From CAIVPM01 sp049242865 (lineage in GTDB: Bacteria; Bacteroidota; Bacteroidia; Chitinophagales; Chitinophagaceae), in contig JBMLOR010000090.1 in NCBI GenBank assembly GCA_049242865.1, positions 1-15,522 of the forward strand: a stretch of 15,522 bases of DNA, given 5' to 3'. The notes under the pieces are model-generated. The model searched no databases. It was given only the letters and a program-made list of their open reading frames with translations, and was not told the origin of the DNA. Every line of letters starts with the position of its first letter. Positions within the stretch are counted from its first letter, which is position 1. A program made the translations under genes and the position numbers. Below are positions 1-7,476 of this stretch, one piece after another.

Positions 1-575
1 ATAATTATTTATATTTTTGTTTAAACCTTACAATATTGCTCTAAAAATATCAATTTTAAAGTTGCTTTTTATTAAATTTTTAATTAATATAAAATTGATA
101 ATATAATGTTTATCAATAATTTAAAATTATATTTAATACTAAATTATTTGGTTGATTTTTTAGTGTTTTCACAAAATAAAAATACCAAATTTGTTAGCAG
201 AAATTAACAAAAAAATGAGAAACCTAAATTTCTCCAAATTTCAATAAAAAAATGTTTGTCGTACAATTTATACTATAAATCAAAAACCACACTCCTAGCC
301 TCTTAAAATCAATTAGCTTTAAATTAAATGCAACCCATTTCATTTACAAAAATAGCTACATTAACATTACTGCCATAATTACAGATTCAAAATATCAAAA
401 CAAAGATTGTAAATATAAACCAACGAATTCATCAATGTTATCGCTTTACCAAAAACAAAATAATATATTAAATATTTTTATACTATAAATTTAATATCCT
501 TTTAATTAAACTTTTCCATTTTAAGTTAATCTACATTTTACACAATAATATATTTGCAAACACATTTAAACACAC
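1..575. other. A+T-rich non-coding region upstream of lolA
   Basis: No open reading frame of meaningful length and no tRNA-like or rRNA-like sequence is visible here. Two weak hairpins can be drawn: TTTGTTA (190-196) with TAACAAA (205-211), and GAGAAA (217-222) with TTTCTC (229-234). Neither has a convincing U-tract. The last 30 bases hold the lolA promoter, described separately. The rest may be the flank of a neighbouring gene outside the window. Confidence 0.6.
546..561 (+). promoter_or_regulatory. Bacteroidota-type -7 promoter element of lolA
   Basis: TATATTTG at 549-556 matches the TAnnTTTG -7 consensus known for Bacteroidota primary sigma factors. It ends 19 bases before the ATG. No clear -33 TTG is seen. 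The surrounding 16-mer TAATATATTTGCAAAC recurs with one mismatch before the carboxylase gene, at the same distance from the ATG. Confidence 0.65.
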
Positions 576-1202
576 ATGAAAAAAATTTACCTTTTAGCTC
601 TAACTTTTATTTCGCTAAATTTTATTAATGCCCAAACCGATGCTAATGCAAAGAAAATTTTAGACAATTTAAAAACTAAATTAAAATCAGCTTCTGGAAT
701 TTCGGCAAACTTTTCTTTAAAATCAATCACAAGCAAAGGCAAACCAAATGGAACAAAAAATGGAACAATTGCTGCCAAGGGTCAAAAATATGTGCTAAAA
801 CAAGGTAGCACAGAAATTATCTGTGATGGTGCAAAAATTTATAATTATGATGGAAAAAAAACAATCACCATTTCAGGTGTTGAAGAAAGTAATCAAACCC
901 TTAGTCCACAAAACTTATTAAGCAACTTCTCCGATAAAGATTTTACTTACAAACTAATTTCTAACAAAGGGAATGTTGCCGAAATTGAATTATATCCAAC
1001 CGACAAACGCAAAAATTTTGTGAAAGTTAATATTTATATTGACAATACAAAAAACGTAATCACCAAAGCCAAAGTGCTCGATAAAAGTCAAAATATAGTT
1101 GAATTTTCAATGAACAACGTAAATACATCGGCTAAACTTAACGACAATTTATTTGTATTTAACAAGGCTAAATATCCAAAAGATGTGGAAATATTAGACT
1201 AA
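576..1202 (+). CDS. lolA: Outer-membrane lipoprotein carrier protein LolA
   Basis: This is a 208-residue periplasmic protein. It starts with a clear signal peptide: MKK, a hydrophobic stretch to about residue 18, then NAQ as the likely cleavage site. The mature part fits the LolA family: a repeated NG/KG-rich set of beta strands, a helix beginning AKKILDNLKTKLKSASG after the signal, and segments such as YDGKKTITI and LLSNFSDKDFTYKL. LolA accepts lipoproteins released from the inner membrane by LolCDE and carries them across the periplasm; its length is normal for the family. The ATG is chosen because it opens the signal peptide and lies 19 bases after a good -7 box. It suits the several lipoprotein genes in this window. 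The family is assigned from overall pattern rather than a single diagnostic motif. Confidence 0.85.
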   Translation: MKKIYLLALTFISLNFINAQTDANAKKILDNLKTKLKSASGISANFSLKSITSKGKPNGTKNGTIAAKGQKYVLKQGSTEIICDGAKIYNYDGKKTITISGVEESNQTLSPQNLLSNFSDKDFTYKLISNKGNVAEIELYPTDKRKNFVKVNIYIDNTKNVITKAKVLDKSQNIVEFSMNNVNTSAKLNDNLFVFNKAKYPKDVEILD

Positions 1203-1214
1203 TTATTTATAAAA

Positions 1215-1222
1215 TCTGTTTG
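1215..1222 (+). promoter_or_regulatory. Possible -7 element of the NAGPA-domain gene
   Basis: TCTGTTTG differs from TAnnTTTG at one base, is followed by CAAAG, and ends 18 bases before the ATG at 1241, the same arrangement as at lolA. It suggests a separate promoter in the 38-base gap. It also explains why the in-frame TTG at 1220 is not the true start. Confidence 0.4.
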
Positions 1223-1240
1223 CAAAGAGTACATTTGAGC

Positions 1241-2197
1241 ATGAAAAAATTGCTATTTGTACTCTTTGTTTTTTGTATCCATTTATCATCAAAGTCTCAA
1301 CTAAACTGGAAAAATGTTAGCGACTCATTTGGTAGCCTACCTCCTAGCTTCCAAGTATTCTGCTCTAAAGATTCATTAGATAACAAACCAAATATTGCTT
1401 TTTACGTAAAAATTAACTTAAAAGATCGGCAATTAGAAGTTGATGTAGATACCACTTTAAATAGACGATTAACACCTCAACAGTTTTTTGAAAAAACCAA
1501 TCATCCGCTACTAGTAGTTAATTCCAGTTTTTTTACTTTCAACACACATCAAAATGTAAATGCAGTTGTTAAAAAAGGCAAATTAGTAGGTTATAACTTG
1601 CATAATATACCTCTAAAAGGCAAAGACACATTTATATACAATCATACTTTTGGTTCGGCAATTGGCATTTACAAAAATCGAACTGCCGATGTGGCTTGGC
1701 TTTACACAGATAGTAGTCATAAAAAAGCTTTTGCATACCAATCTGTAGTTAAACCATTTAAAGACTCTAACAATCATTTATCCATTTCTCAAATACCAGT
1801 TTTTGAAAACAATCGTTATAAAAAATGGAAGGTTAAAACAGCTGTTGGTGGCGGACCAGTTTTATTGCAGCAAGGAGAAATTGCTATTACCAACAATGAA
1901 GAACACAAATTCACTGGTAAGCAAATCAATGATCGTCATCCTAGAACTGCGATGGGTTACACTCAAAATAACGAACTCATCATTTTAGTAGTAGAAGGAA
2001 GAAATAAAGGCATAGCCGAAGGTGCAACCTTACCTCAGTTGGCTAAAATTTTTAAAGATTTAGGCTGTGTAGAAGCTATAAATTTAGATGGTGGTGGTAG
2101 TAGTTGTATGCTTATCAATGGAAAACCAACTATAAAAGTTAGTGATAAAGAAGGTCAACGCCCTGTTCCTTGTGTGTTTATGATAAGTCAAAAATAA
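1241..2197 (+). CDS. Secreted phosphodiester glycosidase family protein (NAGPA/DUF2233 domain)
   Basis: The protein has 318 residues from the ATG at 1241. An in-frame TTG at 1220 would add seven residues, but it lies in the promoter box, and the ATG opens a typical signal peptide (MKK, hydrophobic to about residue 16, SKSQ). The rest is a NAGPA-type domain, named after the mammalian enzyme that uncovers mannose-6-phosphate by removing GlcNAc from a phosphodiester. Family landmarks are visible: NSSFF at 94-98, GGGP at 203-206, HPRTAMG at 233-239, EG at 252-253 and NLDGGGSS at 281-288, which includes the acidic and glycine-rich active-site loop. Bacterial members are extracytoplasmic and probably act on sugar phosphodiesters in wall or capsule polymers; the substrate here is unknown. 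No other sugar gene lies beside it. The family is near certain; the substrate is not. Confidence 0.85.
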   Translation: MKKLLFVLFVFCIHLSSKSQLNWKNVSDSFGSLPPSFQVFCSKDSLDNKPNIAFYVKINLKDRQLEVDVDTTLNRRLTPQQFFEKTNHPLLVVNSSFFTFNTHQNVNAVVKKGKLVGYNLHNIPLKGKDTFIYNHTFGSAIGIYKNRTADVAWLYTDSSHKKAFAYQSVVKPFKDSNNHLSISQIPVFENNRYKKWKVKTAVGGGPVLLQQGEIAITNNEEHKFTGKQINDRHPRTAMGYTQNNELIILVVEGRNKGIAEGATLPQLAKIFKDLGCVEAINLDGGGSSCMLINGKPTIKVSDKEGQRPVPCVFMISQK

Positions 2198-2295
2198 AAA
2201 GTCAAAAACAAACAATCTATAACATTTTGATTTTCTAATCTTCAAATTTTAAAACCCCAAATCGTAATTCGTAATTCTCAAGTCAAGCATACTAA

Positions 2296-2303
2296 TATAT
2301 TTG
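2296..2303 (+). promoter_or_regulatory. Bacteroidota-type -7 promoter element of the carboxylase gene
   Basis: TATATTTG matches TAnnTTTG and ends 19 bases before the ATG at 2323. It sits inside TAATATATTTGTAAAC (2293-2308), which differs by one base from the lolA box. No convincing -33 TTG is present. Confidence 0.6.
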
Positions 2304-2322
2304 TAAACTAACACTTGTAAGT

Positions 2323-3954
2323 ATGATGAATTTAGAAGCAAATGCCAACGAAGATTGGATGAAACTTTTAGTAAGCGACAAACGACAAATTTTTGATAAA
2401 ATTAAACTTGGAGGTGGCAAAAAAGCCATAGAAAAACAACACGAAAAAAACAAATTAACGCCAAGAGAACGAATTGATTATTTAATTGACCAAAATTCAA
2501 CTTTCACCGAAATTGGTGGTTTTGCAGCCTACGACATGTACAATGAATATGGTGGTTGCCCAAGTGCAGGCACTGTAGCTGGTATTGGTTATGTTAGTAA
2601 CAAACAATGTGTAATTGTTGCCAACGATCAAACTGTAAAAGCTGGTGCTTGGTTTCCTATGGCTGGTAAAAAAAATCTACGAATGCAAGAAATTGCCATG
2701 GAAAACAATTTACCTATAATTTATTTGGTAGATAGTGCAGGAGTTTTTTTGCCTATGCAAGATGAAATTTTTCCTGATAAAGAACATTTTGGACGAATTT
2801 TTAGAAACAATGCCAAAATGAGTGCTATGGGTATTACACAAATTGCTGCTGTAATGGGTGCTTGTGTTGCAGGTGGTGCTTACTTACCTATAATGAGTGA
2901 TGAAACTTTAATGGTTGAAGGTAATGGCAGTATTTTTTTGGCAGGAAGCTATCTGGTAAAAGCTGCTATTGGAGAAGATATTGATAATGAAACCTTAGGT
3001 GGTGCACACACACACAATGCTATTAGTGGCATTGCCGATTATCAATTTAAAACCGAAAAAGAATGTCTCGATCATATAAAAAAAATGATGAGTTTGCTTG
3101 GTAGTAATACTACAGCTGGGTTTAATAGAACTGCAGCTACGCTTCCTGCGATAGCAGAAAAAAATATATATAACATTATGCATAAGCATAATGCTAAACC
3201 TTATGACGTTAAAGACATTATTAATTGTATTGTTGATGAAAACAGCTTTGATGAATTTAAACAAGATTATGGAAAAACCATAGTTTGTGGCTATGCAAGA
3301 GTAGATGGATGGGCAGTTGGCTTTGTTGCTAACCAACGTACCATTATTAAAAATGCCAAAGGCGAAATGCAAATGGGTGGCGTAATTTATAATGACAGTG
3401 CCGATAAAGCTGCAAGATTTATAATGAACTGTAATCAAAAAAAAATACCACTAGTTTTTCTGCAAGATGTAACTGGTTTTATGGTAGGCAGCAGAAGCGA
3501 ACACAGTGGAATTATAAAAGATGGGGCAAAATTGGTTAATGCTGTTGCTAATAGTGTTGTTCCTAAAATTACAATTGTAATGGGCAACAGTTTTGGTGCT
3601 GGCAATTACGCTATGTGTGGTAAGGCTTACGACCCTCGTTTTATTTTTGCTTGGCCAAGTGCAAAAATTGCAGTAATGAGTGGTGCAAGTGCAGCCAAAA
3701 CTTTATTACAAATACAAGTTGCAGCCGAAAAAGCTAAAGGCAAAATAATGTTGGAAGAAGATGAAACTAAACTTTTAAACGACATTACTCAAAAGTACGA
3801 AAGCCAAACATCGCCCTACTATGCTGCTGCAAGATTATGGGTTGATGATATAATTGACCCTGCTGAAACTAGGCAAAAAATTAGTGAATGCATAAATGCT
3901 GCAAATAATAATCCAAAAATTGATGAGTTTAAAATGGGGGTTGTTCAGGTTTAA
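2323..3954 (+). CDS. Acyl-CoA carboxylase, carboxyltransferase (beta) subunit, methylcrotonyl-CoA carboxylase-like
   Basis: This is a 543-residue carboxyltransferase with two crotonase-fold halves. It transfers CO2 from carboxybiotin to an acyl-CoA. N-half landmarks are KLTPRERIDYLID (44-56), VDSAGVFLP (136-144), FPDKEHFGRIF (150-160) and ACVAGGAYLPIMSDE (180-194). C-half landmarks are DVTGFMVGS (382-390), GNSFGAGNYAMCGKAYDPRF (421-440) and WPSAKIAVMS (444-453). The FPDxxHFGR segment and the GTIFLAGPPLVKAA-like stretch (here 202-215) resemble methylcrotonyl-CoA carboxylase beta (leucine breakdown) more than propionyl-CoA carboxylase. The length is normal for that branch. Two ATGs stand in tandem at 2323 and 2326; either may be used. 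The partner biotin carboxylase/carrier subunit is not in this window. A geranyl-CoA or other acyl-CoA substrate cannot be excluded. Confidence 0.85.
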   Translation: MMNLEANANEDWMKLLVSDKRQIFDKIKLGGGKKAIEKQHEKNKLTPRERIDYLIDQNSTFTEIGGFAAYDMYNEYGGCPSAGTVAGIGYVSNKQCVIVANDQTVKAGAWFPMAGKKNLRMQEIAMENNLPIIYLVDSAGVFLPMQDEIFPDKEHFGRIFRNNAKMSAMGITQIAAVMGACVAGGAYLPIMSDETLMVEGNGSIFLAGSYLVKAAIGEDIDNETLGGAHTHNAISGIADYQFKTEKECLDHIKKMMSLLGSNTTAGFNRTAATLPAIAEKNIYNIMHKHNAKPYDVKDIINCIVDENSFDEFKQDYGKTIVCGYARVDGWAVGFVANQRTIIKNAKGEMQMGGVIYNDSADKAARFIMNCNQKKIPLVFLQDVTGFMVGSRSEHSGIIKDGAKLVNAVANSVVPKITIVMGNSFGAGNYAMCGKAYDPRFIFAWPSAKIAVMSGASAAKTLLQIQVAAEKAKGKIMLEEDETKLLNDITQKYESQTSPYYAAARLWVDDIIDPAETRQKISECINAANNNPKIDEFKMGVVQV

Positions 3955-4017
3955 GTATTTTACTTATAACTAATTTTTAACTTTTTATAAATGCAATCAA
4001 CCATAATTTAAAAATTT

Positions 4018-4033
4018 TGGCATAAAACTTGTT
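4018..4033 (+). promoter_or_regulatory. Possible sigma-54 (-24/-12) promoter
   Basis: TGGCATAAAACTTGTT matches the sigma-54 consensus TGGCAYRNNNNTTGCW at all but one fixed base (GC at -12 is GT). The GG and GT elements are exactly ten bases apart. It lies about 75 bases before the ATG at 4108, which otherwise has no visible TAnnTTTG box. A chance match is possible in DNA this rich in A and T. Confidence 0.3.
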
Positions 4034-4045
4034 TTTATTATGATG

Positions 4046-4068
4046 TTAGATTAAACTTTTAGATTAAA
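4046..4068. repeat. Short direct repeat TTAGATTAAA in the leader of the Lys/Glu repeat protein gene
   Basis: TTAGATTAAA occurs at 4046-4055 and again at 4059-4068, a 13-base period. It could be a regulator half-site pair, but A+T richness makes chance plausible. Confidence 0.35.
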
Positions 4069-4107
4069 TCAGCATCAATAAACTTAAATAAACAAAAATT
4101 AAAGAAA

Positions 4108-4515
4108 ATGAAAAAAATTGTATTTCTATTCATGGTATTTTTTAGTTTACAATCTATTGCACAAGTAGACACCACTAAAAAAGCAAACGACAAAGCTTGG
4201 AAAAAAGACAGAAAAGAGAAGATGAAAGAAAACTGGAAAAATATGTCTCCAGAAGAAAAAGAGAAAGTAAAAGAAAAAATGGACGCACGTGTAAAAGAGA
4301 AAAAAGAAGAATGGGAAAACAAAACCCCTGAAGAGAAAGAAAAGGCTAAAGAAAAAATGAAAGATGCTAAAGAAAAGATGAAAGAAAACTGGAAAAATAT
4401 GTCTCCAGAAGAAAAACAAGCTGCTCAACAAAAATTGAAAGCATTTAGAGACAGTCTTTCGCCTGAACAAAAAGAAAAAATTAGAGAACGTATTAAAAAG
4501 CGTCGTAATGGCTAA
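4108..4515 (+). CDS. Small secreted Lys/Glu-rich repeat protein of unknown function
   Basis: This is a 135-residue protein with a signal peptide (MKKIVFLFMVFFSLQSIAQ, cleaved near residue 19). The mature part is extremely charged and should be helical. It consists of about four degenerate units of roughly 26 residues with core W-x-N-x-[ST]-P-E-E-K: W43-K51, W69-K77, W95-K103, and a last unit SLSPEQKEKIRERIKKRR (116-133). Two units are identical at DNA level over 42 bases. The S/T-P-E-(E/Q)-K helix starts recall the LTxxQ motifs of Spy/CpxP-type periplasmic proteins and DUF3106-like sequences, but I cannot assign it to either. It is monocistronic: a terminator follows and long gaps flank it. 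A role in periplasmic chaperoning or metal or polyanion binding would be speculation. The reverse strand is open only because the gene is purine-rich. Confidence 0.75.
   Translation: MKKIVFLFMVFFSLQSIAQVDTTKKANDKAWKKDRKEKMKENWKNMSPEEKEKVKEKMDARVKEKKEEWENKTPEEKEKAKEKMKDAKEKMKENWKNMSPEEKQAAQQKLKAFRDSLSPEQKEKIRERIKKRRNG
4219..4416. repeat. 42-base exact direct repeat within the Lys/Glu repeat protein gene
   Basis: Positions 4219-4260 and 4375-4416 are identical over 42 bases, with an offset of 156 bases (52 codons, two protein units). Both copies are in frame and encode KMKENWKNMSPEEK. Identity at silent positions points to recent duplication or gene conversion within the gene. Confidence 0.9.
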
Positions 4516-4542
4516 TTCATAGTATAGTGGTTTTTTTAACAC

Positions 4543-4576
4543 AAAGCCTTTAAGCAGCAATGCTTGAGGCTTTTTT
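4543..4576 (+). terminator. Rho-independent terminator after the Lys/Glu repeat protein gene
   Basis: The stem AAAGCCTTTAAGCA (4543-4556) pairs with TGCTTGAGGCTTT (4561-4573) with one bulged T and one G-U pair. The loop is GCAA, a GNRA tetraloop, and a T-run extends to 4576. It separates the repeat-protein gene from dut. Confidence 0.85.
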
Positions 4577-4622
4577 ATTACCAAAATAAAAATTTAGCCG
4601 ATAAAAATTTACTTTCGCCACC

Positions 4623-5063
4623 ATGCAACAAATTGCAATCAAAATAATTAATACATCTAGCAACCCATTACCAAGTTATGCAACTGTAGATAGCAGTGGT
4701 GTGGATTTAATGGCTAATATTGATACAGATATTGTTTTAAAACCCTTAGAGCGTAAACTAATTCCTACAGGCATTTTTGTAGAAATTCCAAGTGGTTATG
4801 AAGCACAAATTAGGCCACGAAGTGGTTTAGCTATAAAACAAGGAATAACTTGCCTTAACAGCCCTGGAACTATTGATGCAGATTACAGAGGTGAAATAAA
4901 TGTTATAATTATAAATTTATCTGACATTCTTGTAACTATTACCAATGGCATGCGTATTGCCCAAATGGTTTTTGCACCTGTTACAAAAGTAAACTTTATA
5001 GAAAACGTAACTTTATCAAATACACAAAGAGGTGAAGGAGGTTTTGGAAGCACAGGTGTTTAA
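4623..5063 (+). CDS. dut: dUTP diphosphatase (dUTPase)
   Basis: This 146-residue trimeric-type dUTPase hydrolyses dUTP to dUMP and pyrophosphate, which keeps uracil out of DNA and feeds dTMP synthesis. All five family motifs are present in order: SSGVDLMA (24-31), PRSGLAIKQGI (65-75), NSPGTIDADYRGEI (79-92) with the catalytic Asp and Tyr, GMRIAQMVF (109-117), and the C-terminal P-loop-like RGEGGFGSTG (136-145). Motif 1 has SSG where AAG is more usual. Length is normal and the protein is complete. The start is 47 bases after a terminator, and TACTTTCG (4610-4617, one mismatch to TAnnTTTG) just before it is a plausible promoter with a very short leader. The DUF4292 gene follows after 16 bases. 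A dut, DUF4292, EnvC-like order is familiar from Bacteroidota genomes. Confidence 0.95.
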   Translation: MQQIAIKIINTSSNPLPSYATVDSSGVDLMANIDTDIVLKPLERKLIPTGIFVEIPSGYEAQIRPRSGLAIKQGITCLNSPGTIDADYRGEINVIIINLSDILVTITNGMRIAQMVFAPVTKVNFIENVTLSNTQRGEGGFGSTGV

Positions 5064-5079
5064 CTTTTAATATTAAATT

Positions 5080-5922
5080 ATGAACAATAAATTTTTCTTA
5101 ACTTTCAGCATAACTATTGCAATATTCAGTTGTAGACCAATTAAAAAAGTAACAGCTATTGACAATGCACTTGAAAAAAAAGATACTACTCAAACAGTAG
5201 TTGTAACACAAACAGAAACAACACCATCAAAGCCAACAATTGATTCTTTTGCCATTGTGAAAGATGTAATAAACACCATTAACACAAAAAAAATGGATTA
5301 CAGCACATTTAATGCAAAAATTAAAGTTGAATTTTATGGACAAGAGGAAAACCAAAATTTTACAATTTACTTAAGCATAAAAAAAGATAGTGTTATTTAT
5401 GCACAACTTAAAGGAGCCTTAGGCATTGTAGGTATGCAAGCAAAAATTACAAGAGACAGTGTAATTTTGGTAAGAAAATATGGAGAAAAATATATACAGA
5501 AAAGAGCCATCTCTTATTTACAAGAATTAACCAAAATTCCTTTCGATTTTAATACAGTACAAGATATTTTAGTTGGTAATCCAATATTTTTAAATAATAA
5601 TATTGTTACTTATAAATTTAACGATGATAATTTATTGGTGCTACTATTGGGCAATCAATTTAAAAATCTACTAACTGTAGATAATCAAACTAAACAAGTA
5701 ACACATTCTAAATTAGATGATGTAGACGTTTTAAAAAATAGAACCTGCGATATTACCTATAGCAATTATGTGATACATAATAATTTTCCATTTTCAACTT
5801 ACAGAAGTATCAGTGTTTCTGAAAAATCAAAACTCGATGTAAATATGGATTTTAAAGACTATAGTTTTAACGAACCGTTAAAATATGTATTTGCATTGCC
5901 AAAAAACTTTAAAATAAAATAA
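5080..5922 (+). CDS. DUF4292 family lipoprotein
   Basis: This 280-residue predicted lipoprotein has a hydrophobic leader ending in IAIFSC, so Cys18 should be lipidated; the next residues (RPIKK) are basic. After a low-complexity Thr/Gln linker (about 30-55) comes a beta-rich domain of the DUF4292 type, with MDYSTFNAKIKVEF, FTIYLSIKKDSVIYAQLKGALGIVGMQAKITRDSV in outline (about 85-135), and a C-terminal half of amphipathic strands. The fold resembles LolA/LolB-like lipoprotein-binding sheets, so a role in envelope lipid or lipoprotein handling is a reasonable guess but unproven. It sits 16 bases after dut and 60 bases before the EnvC-like gene, so it is probably cotranscribed. Other Bacteroidota often have a TPR gene between dut and this one; it is absent here. 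Confidence 0.8.
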   Translation: MNNKFFLTFSITIAIFSCRPIKKVTAIDNALEKKDTTQTVVVTQTETTPSKPTIDSFAIVKDVINTINTKKMDYSTFNAKIKVEFYGQEENQNFTIYLSIKKDSVIYAQLKGALGIVGMQAKITRDSVILVRKYGEKYIQKRAISYLQELTKIPFDFNTVQDILVGNPIFLNNNIVTYKFNDDNLLVLLLGNQFKNLLTVDNQTKQVTHSKLDDVDVLKNRTCDITYSNYVIHNNFPFSTYRSISVSEKSKLDVNMDFKDYSFNEPLKYVFALPKNFKIK

Positions 5923-5982
5923 CTTAGCAGCCCACACATTAAATTTTAAAATTTGATTTAAAGGCTACTCTAAAATATTAAC

Positions 5983-7473
5983 ATGTCAATAAAAAAAGTT
6001 GTTTATATAATTTCATTTGTTTGTTTAATGGTAACTGCTGCCTTTGGCCAACAGCCTACCAAAGAAGAATTGAATAAACAAAAGCAACAAATTGAAAAAG
6101 AAATTGCCGATCTTAATAGAAGCCTAAAAGAAGTAAGCACAAATAAACAACAAGCTTTAAAAATATTAACCTTAATTAATTCTAAGGTTGAGGCAAGAGA
6201 AAGCTTAATAAGAAACATTAATAAAGATATTAAACGAATAGATGAAGATTTATTTGTAAAGGAAAGAGATGTATATCGTTTAAAAAGAGAGCTAGACACC
6301 CTTAAAATGAAGTATGCCAAAAGCATAGATTTTGCATACAGAAATAGAAGCAATTACCAATACTTAAATTTTTTGTTTAGTGCAAACGACTTCAATGACG
6401 CCTTAAAAAGAGTTACTTATTTAAAAAGTTATCGGGCATTGAGAGAAACTGAAGCAGCCAACATTGCAAAAACTCAGCAACTTTTACAAACCACCATTTC
6501 TCAATTAGGTGATAACAAAAATGAAAAAAAGACAGCCCTTGTATCGCAAAACGAACAACTGAAAAAAGCAGAAGAAGATAAAAAAGAAAAAGATAAAATT
6601 TTACAAGATTTAAAAGGGCAAGAAAAAGAATTACAAGTACAAATAAGAAAAAGAGAAAAACAAAGACAAGATTTAAATAATGCAATTGCAGCTGCTGTAA
6701 GAAGAGAAGTTGAAGAAGCCAAAAGAAAAGAAAAAGAAAGAATTGCACGTTTAAAAGCCGAACAAGAACAAAAGAAAAAAGAACTCGAAGCTATTGCAAA
6801 AGCAAAAGCAGAAGAAGTTAGGCTAGCAAAAATTGAAGCCGAAAAAAGAATTAAAGAAGCAAAAGATTCGAAAGAAAGAGATTTAGCAGAAGCTAAACTA
6901 AAAGCCAAAGAAGCAGAAGCTAAAGAAGCAGAGAAAAAAGTAACTGCTATAACCTATGGACCTGGAAGTGTACTAAATCCTGGTCAAAAAATTGTTACTG
7001 CCGATGGTAAAACAAGGGAGTACAGTGTATTTGAAAGTACAACAGAGGGATTGAACATAAGCTTAGAATTTGAAAAAAACAAAGGAAGATTACCTTGGCC
7101 AGTTTCAACAGGAATAGTTTGTGCCAAATTTGGACCTACTAAAATTAATGAATATACTACAGTTAATCATGATGGTATAAATATTTGTGTACCTTCTGGA
7201 ACTCAAGTTAAATGTGTAGCAACAGGAGAAGTATCTAGAATATTTAATTTAGATGAATATAAATGTGTAATGGTAAGACATGGTAAGTACATTACAGTTT
7301 ACAATAAAATAACTAATGTATTTGTTTCTCAAGGACAAAAAGTTAATCCTGGCACTCCAATAGGTATTGCAATTCAAGGAGACAATAGTGGCGGTGAATT
7401 TGAATTTCAAATTAATAATATTGGTAATAATAATCAAAAATTAAACCCAGAATCTTGGTTAATTAGACGCTAA
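5983..7473 (+). CDS. EnvC-like murein hydrolase activator (coiled coil plus degenerate LytM/M23 domain)
   Basis: This is a 496-residue secreted protein. The signal peptide (about 1-22) ends AAFGQQ. Residues 25-115 and 150-320 are long, charged coiled coils, the second very rich in Lys, Glu and Ala. The C-terminus (about 370-496) is a LytM/peptidase M23 domain with the usual LPWPVSTG entry and VSQGQKVNPGTPIG near the end. The zinc ligands are mostly missing: the HxxxD motif is H396-DGI-N400, the YxHL motif is YNKI (440-443), and HxHFE is EFEFQ (472-476). It is therefore unlikely to cut peptidoglycan itself. Like EnvC and NlpD, it probably activates an N-acetylmuramoyl-L-alanine amidase at the division site or during wall remodelling. 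No amidase or ftsEX gene lies nearby. The glutathione peroxidase gene follows after three bases. Confidence 0.88.
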   Translation: MSIKKVVYIISFVCLMVTAAFGQQPTKEELNKQKQQIEKEIADLNRSLKEVSTNKQQALKILTLINSKVEARESLIRNINKDIKRIDEDLFVKERDVYRLKRELDTLKMKYAKSIDFAYRNRSNYQYLNFLFSANDFNDALKRVTYLKSYRALRETEAANIAKTQQLLQTTISQLGDNKNEKKTALVSQNEQLKKAEEDKKEKDKILQDLKGQEKELQVQIRKREKQRQDLNNAIAAAVRREVEEAKRKEKERIARLKAEQEQKKKELEAIAKAKAEEVRLAKIEAEKRIKEAKDSKERDLAEAKLKAKEAEAKEAEKKVTAITYGPGSVLNPGQKIVTADGKTREYSVFESTTEGLNISLEFEKNKGRLPWPVSTGIVCAKFGPTKINEYTTVNHDGINICVPSGTQVKCVATGEVSRIFNLDEYKCVMVRHGKYITVYNKITNVFVSQGQKVNPGTPIGIAIQGDNSGGEFEFQINNIGNNNQKLNPESWLIRR

Positions 7474-7476
7474 CCC

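Noticed and set aside
2995..3438. 147-residue minus-strand open frame inside the carboxylase gene
   Set aside because: It lies wholly antisense to a conserved carboxyltransferase, has Cys/Ile/Phe-rich low-quality composition, and shows no known motif.
4147..4584. 145-residue minus-strand open frame across the Lys/Glu repeat gene and terminator
   Set aside because: Its Phe-rich translation is the mirror of purine-rich Lys/Glu codons, and it runs through the terminator hairpin.
5941..5954. 14-base palindrome AAATTTTAAAATTT before the EnvC-like gene
   Set aside because: It is made only of A and T runs, so it carries little information; I do not call it an operator.
6413..6908. Minus-strand open frames opposite the EnvC coiled coil
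   Set aside because: They are shadows of A/G-rich coiled-coil codons, giving Ser/Phe/Leu-rich translations without domains.
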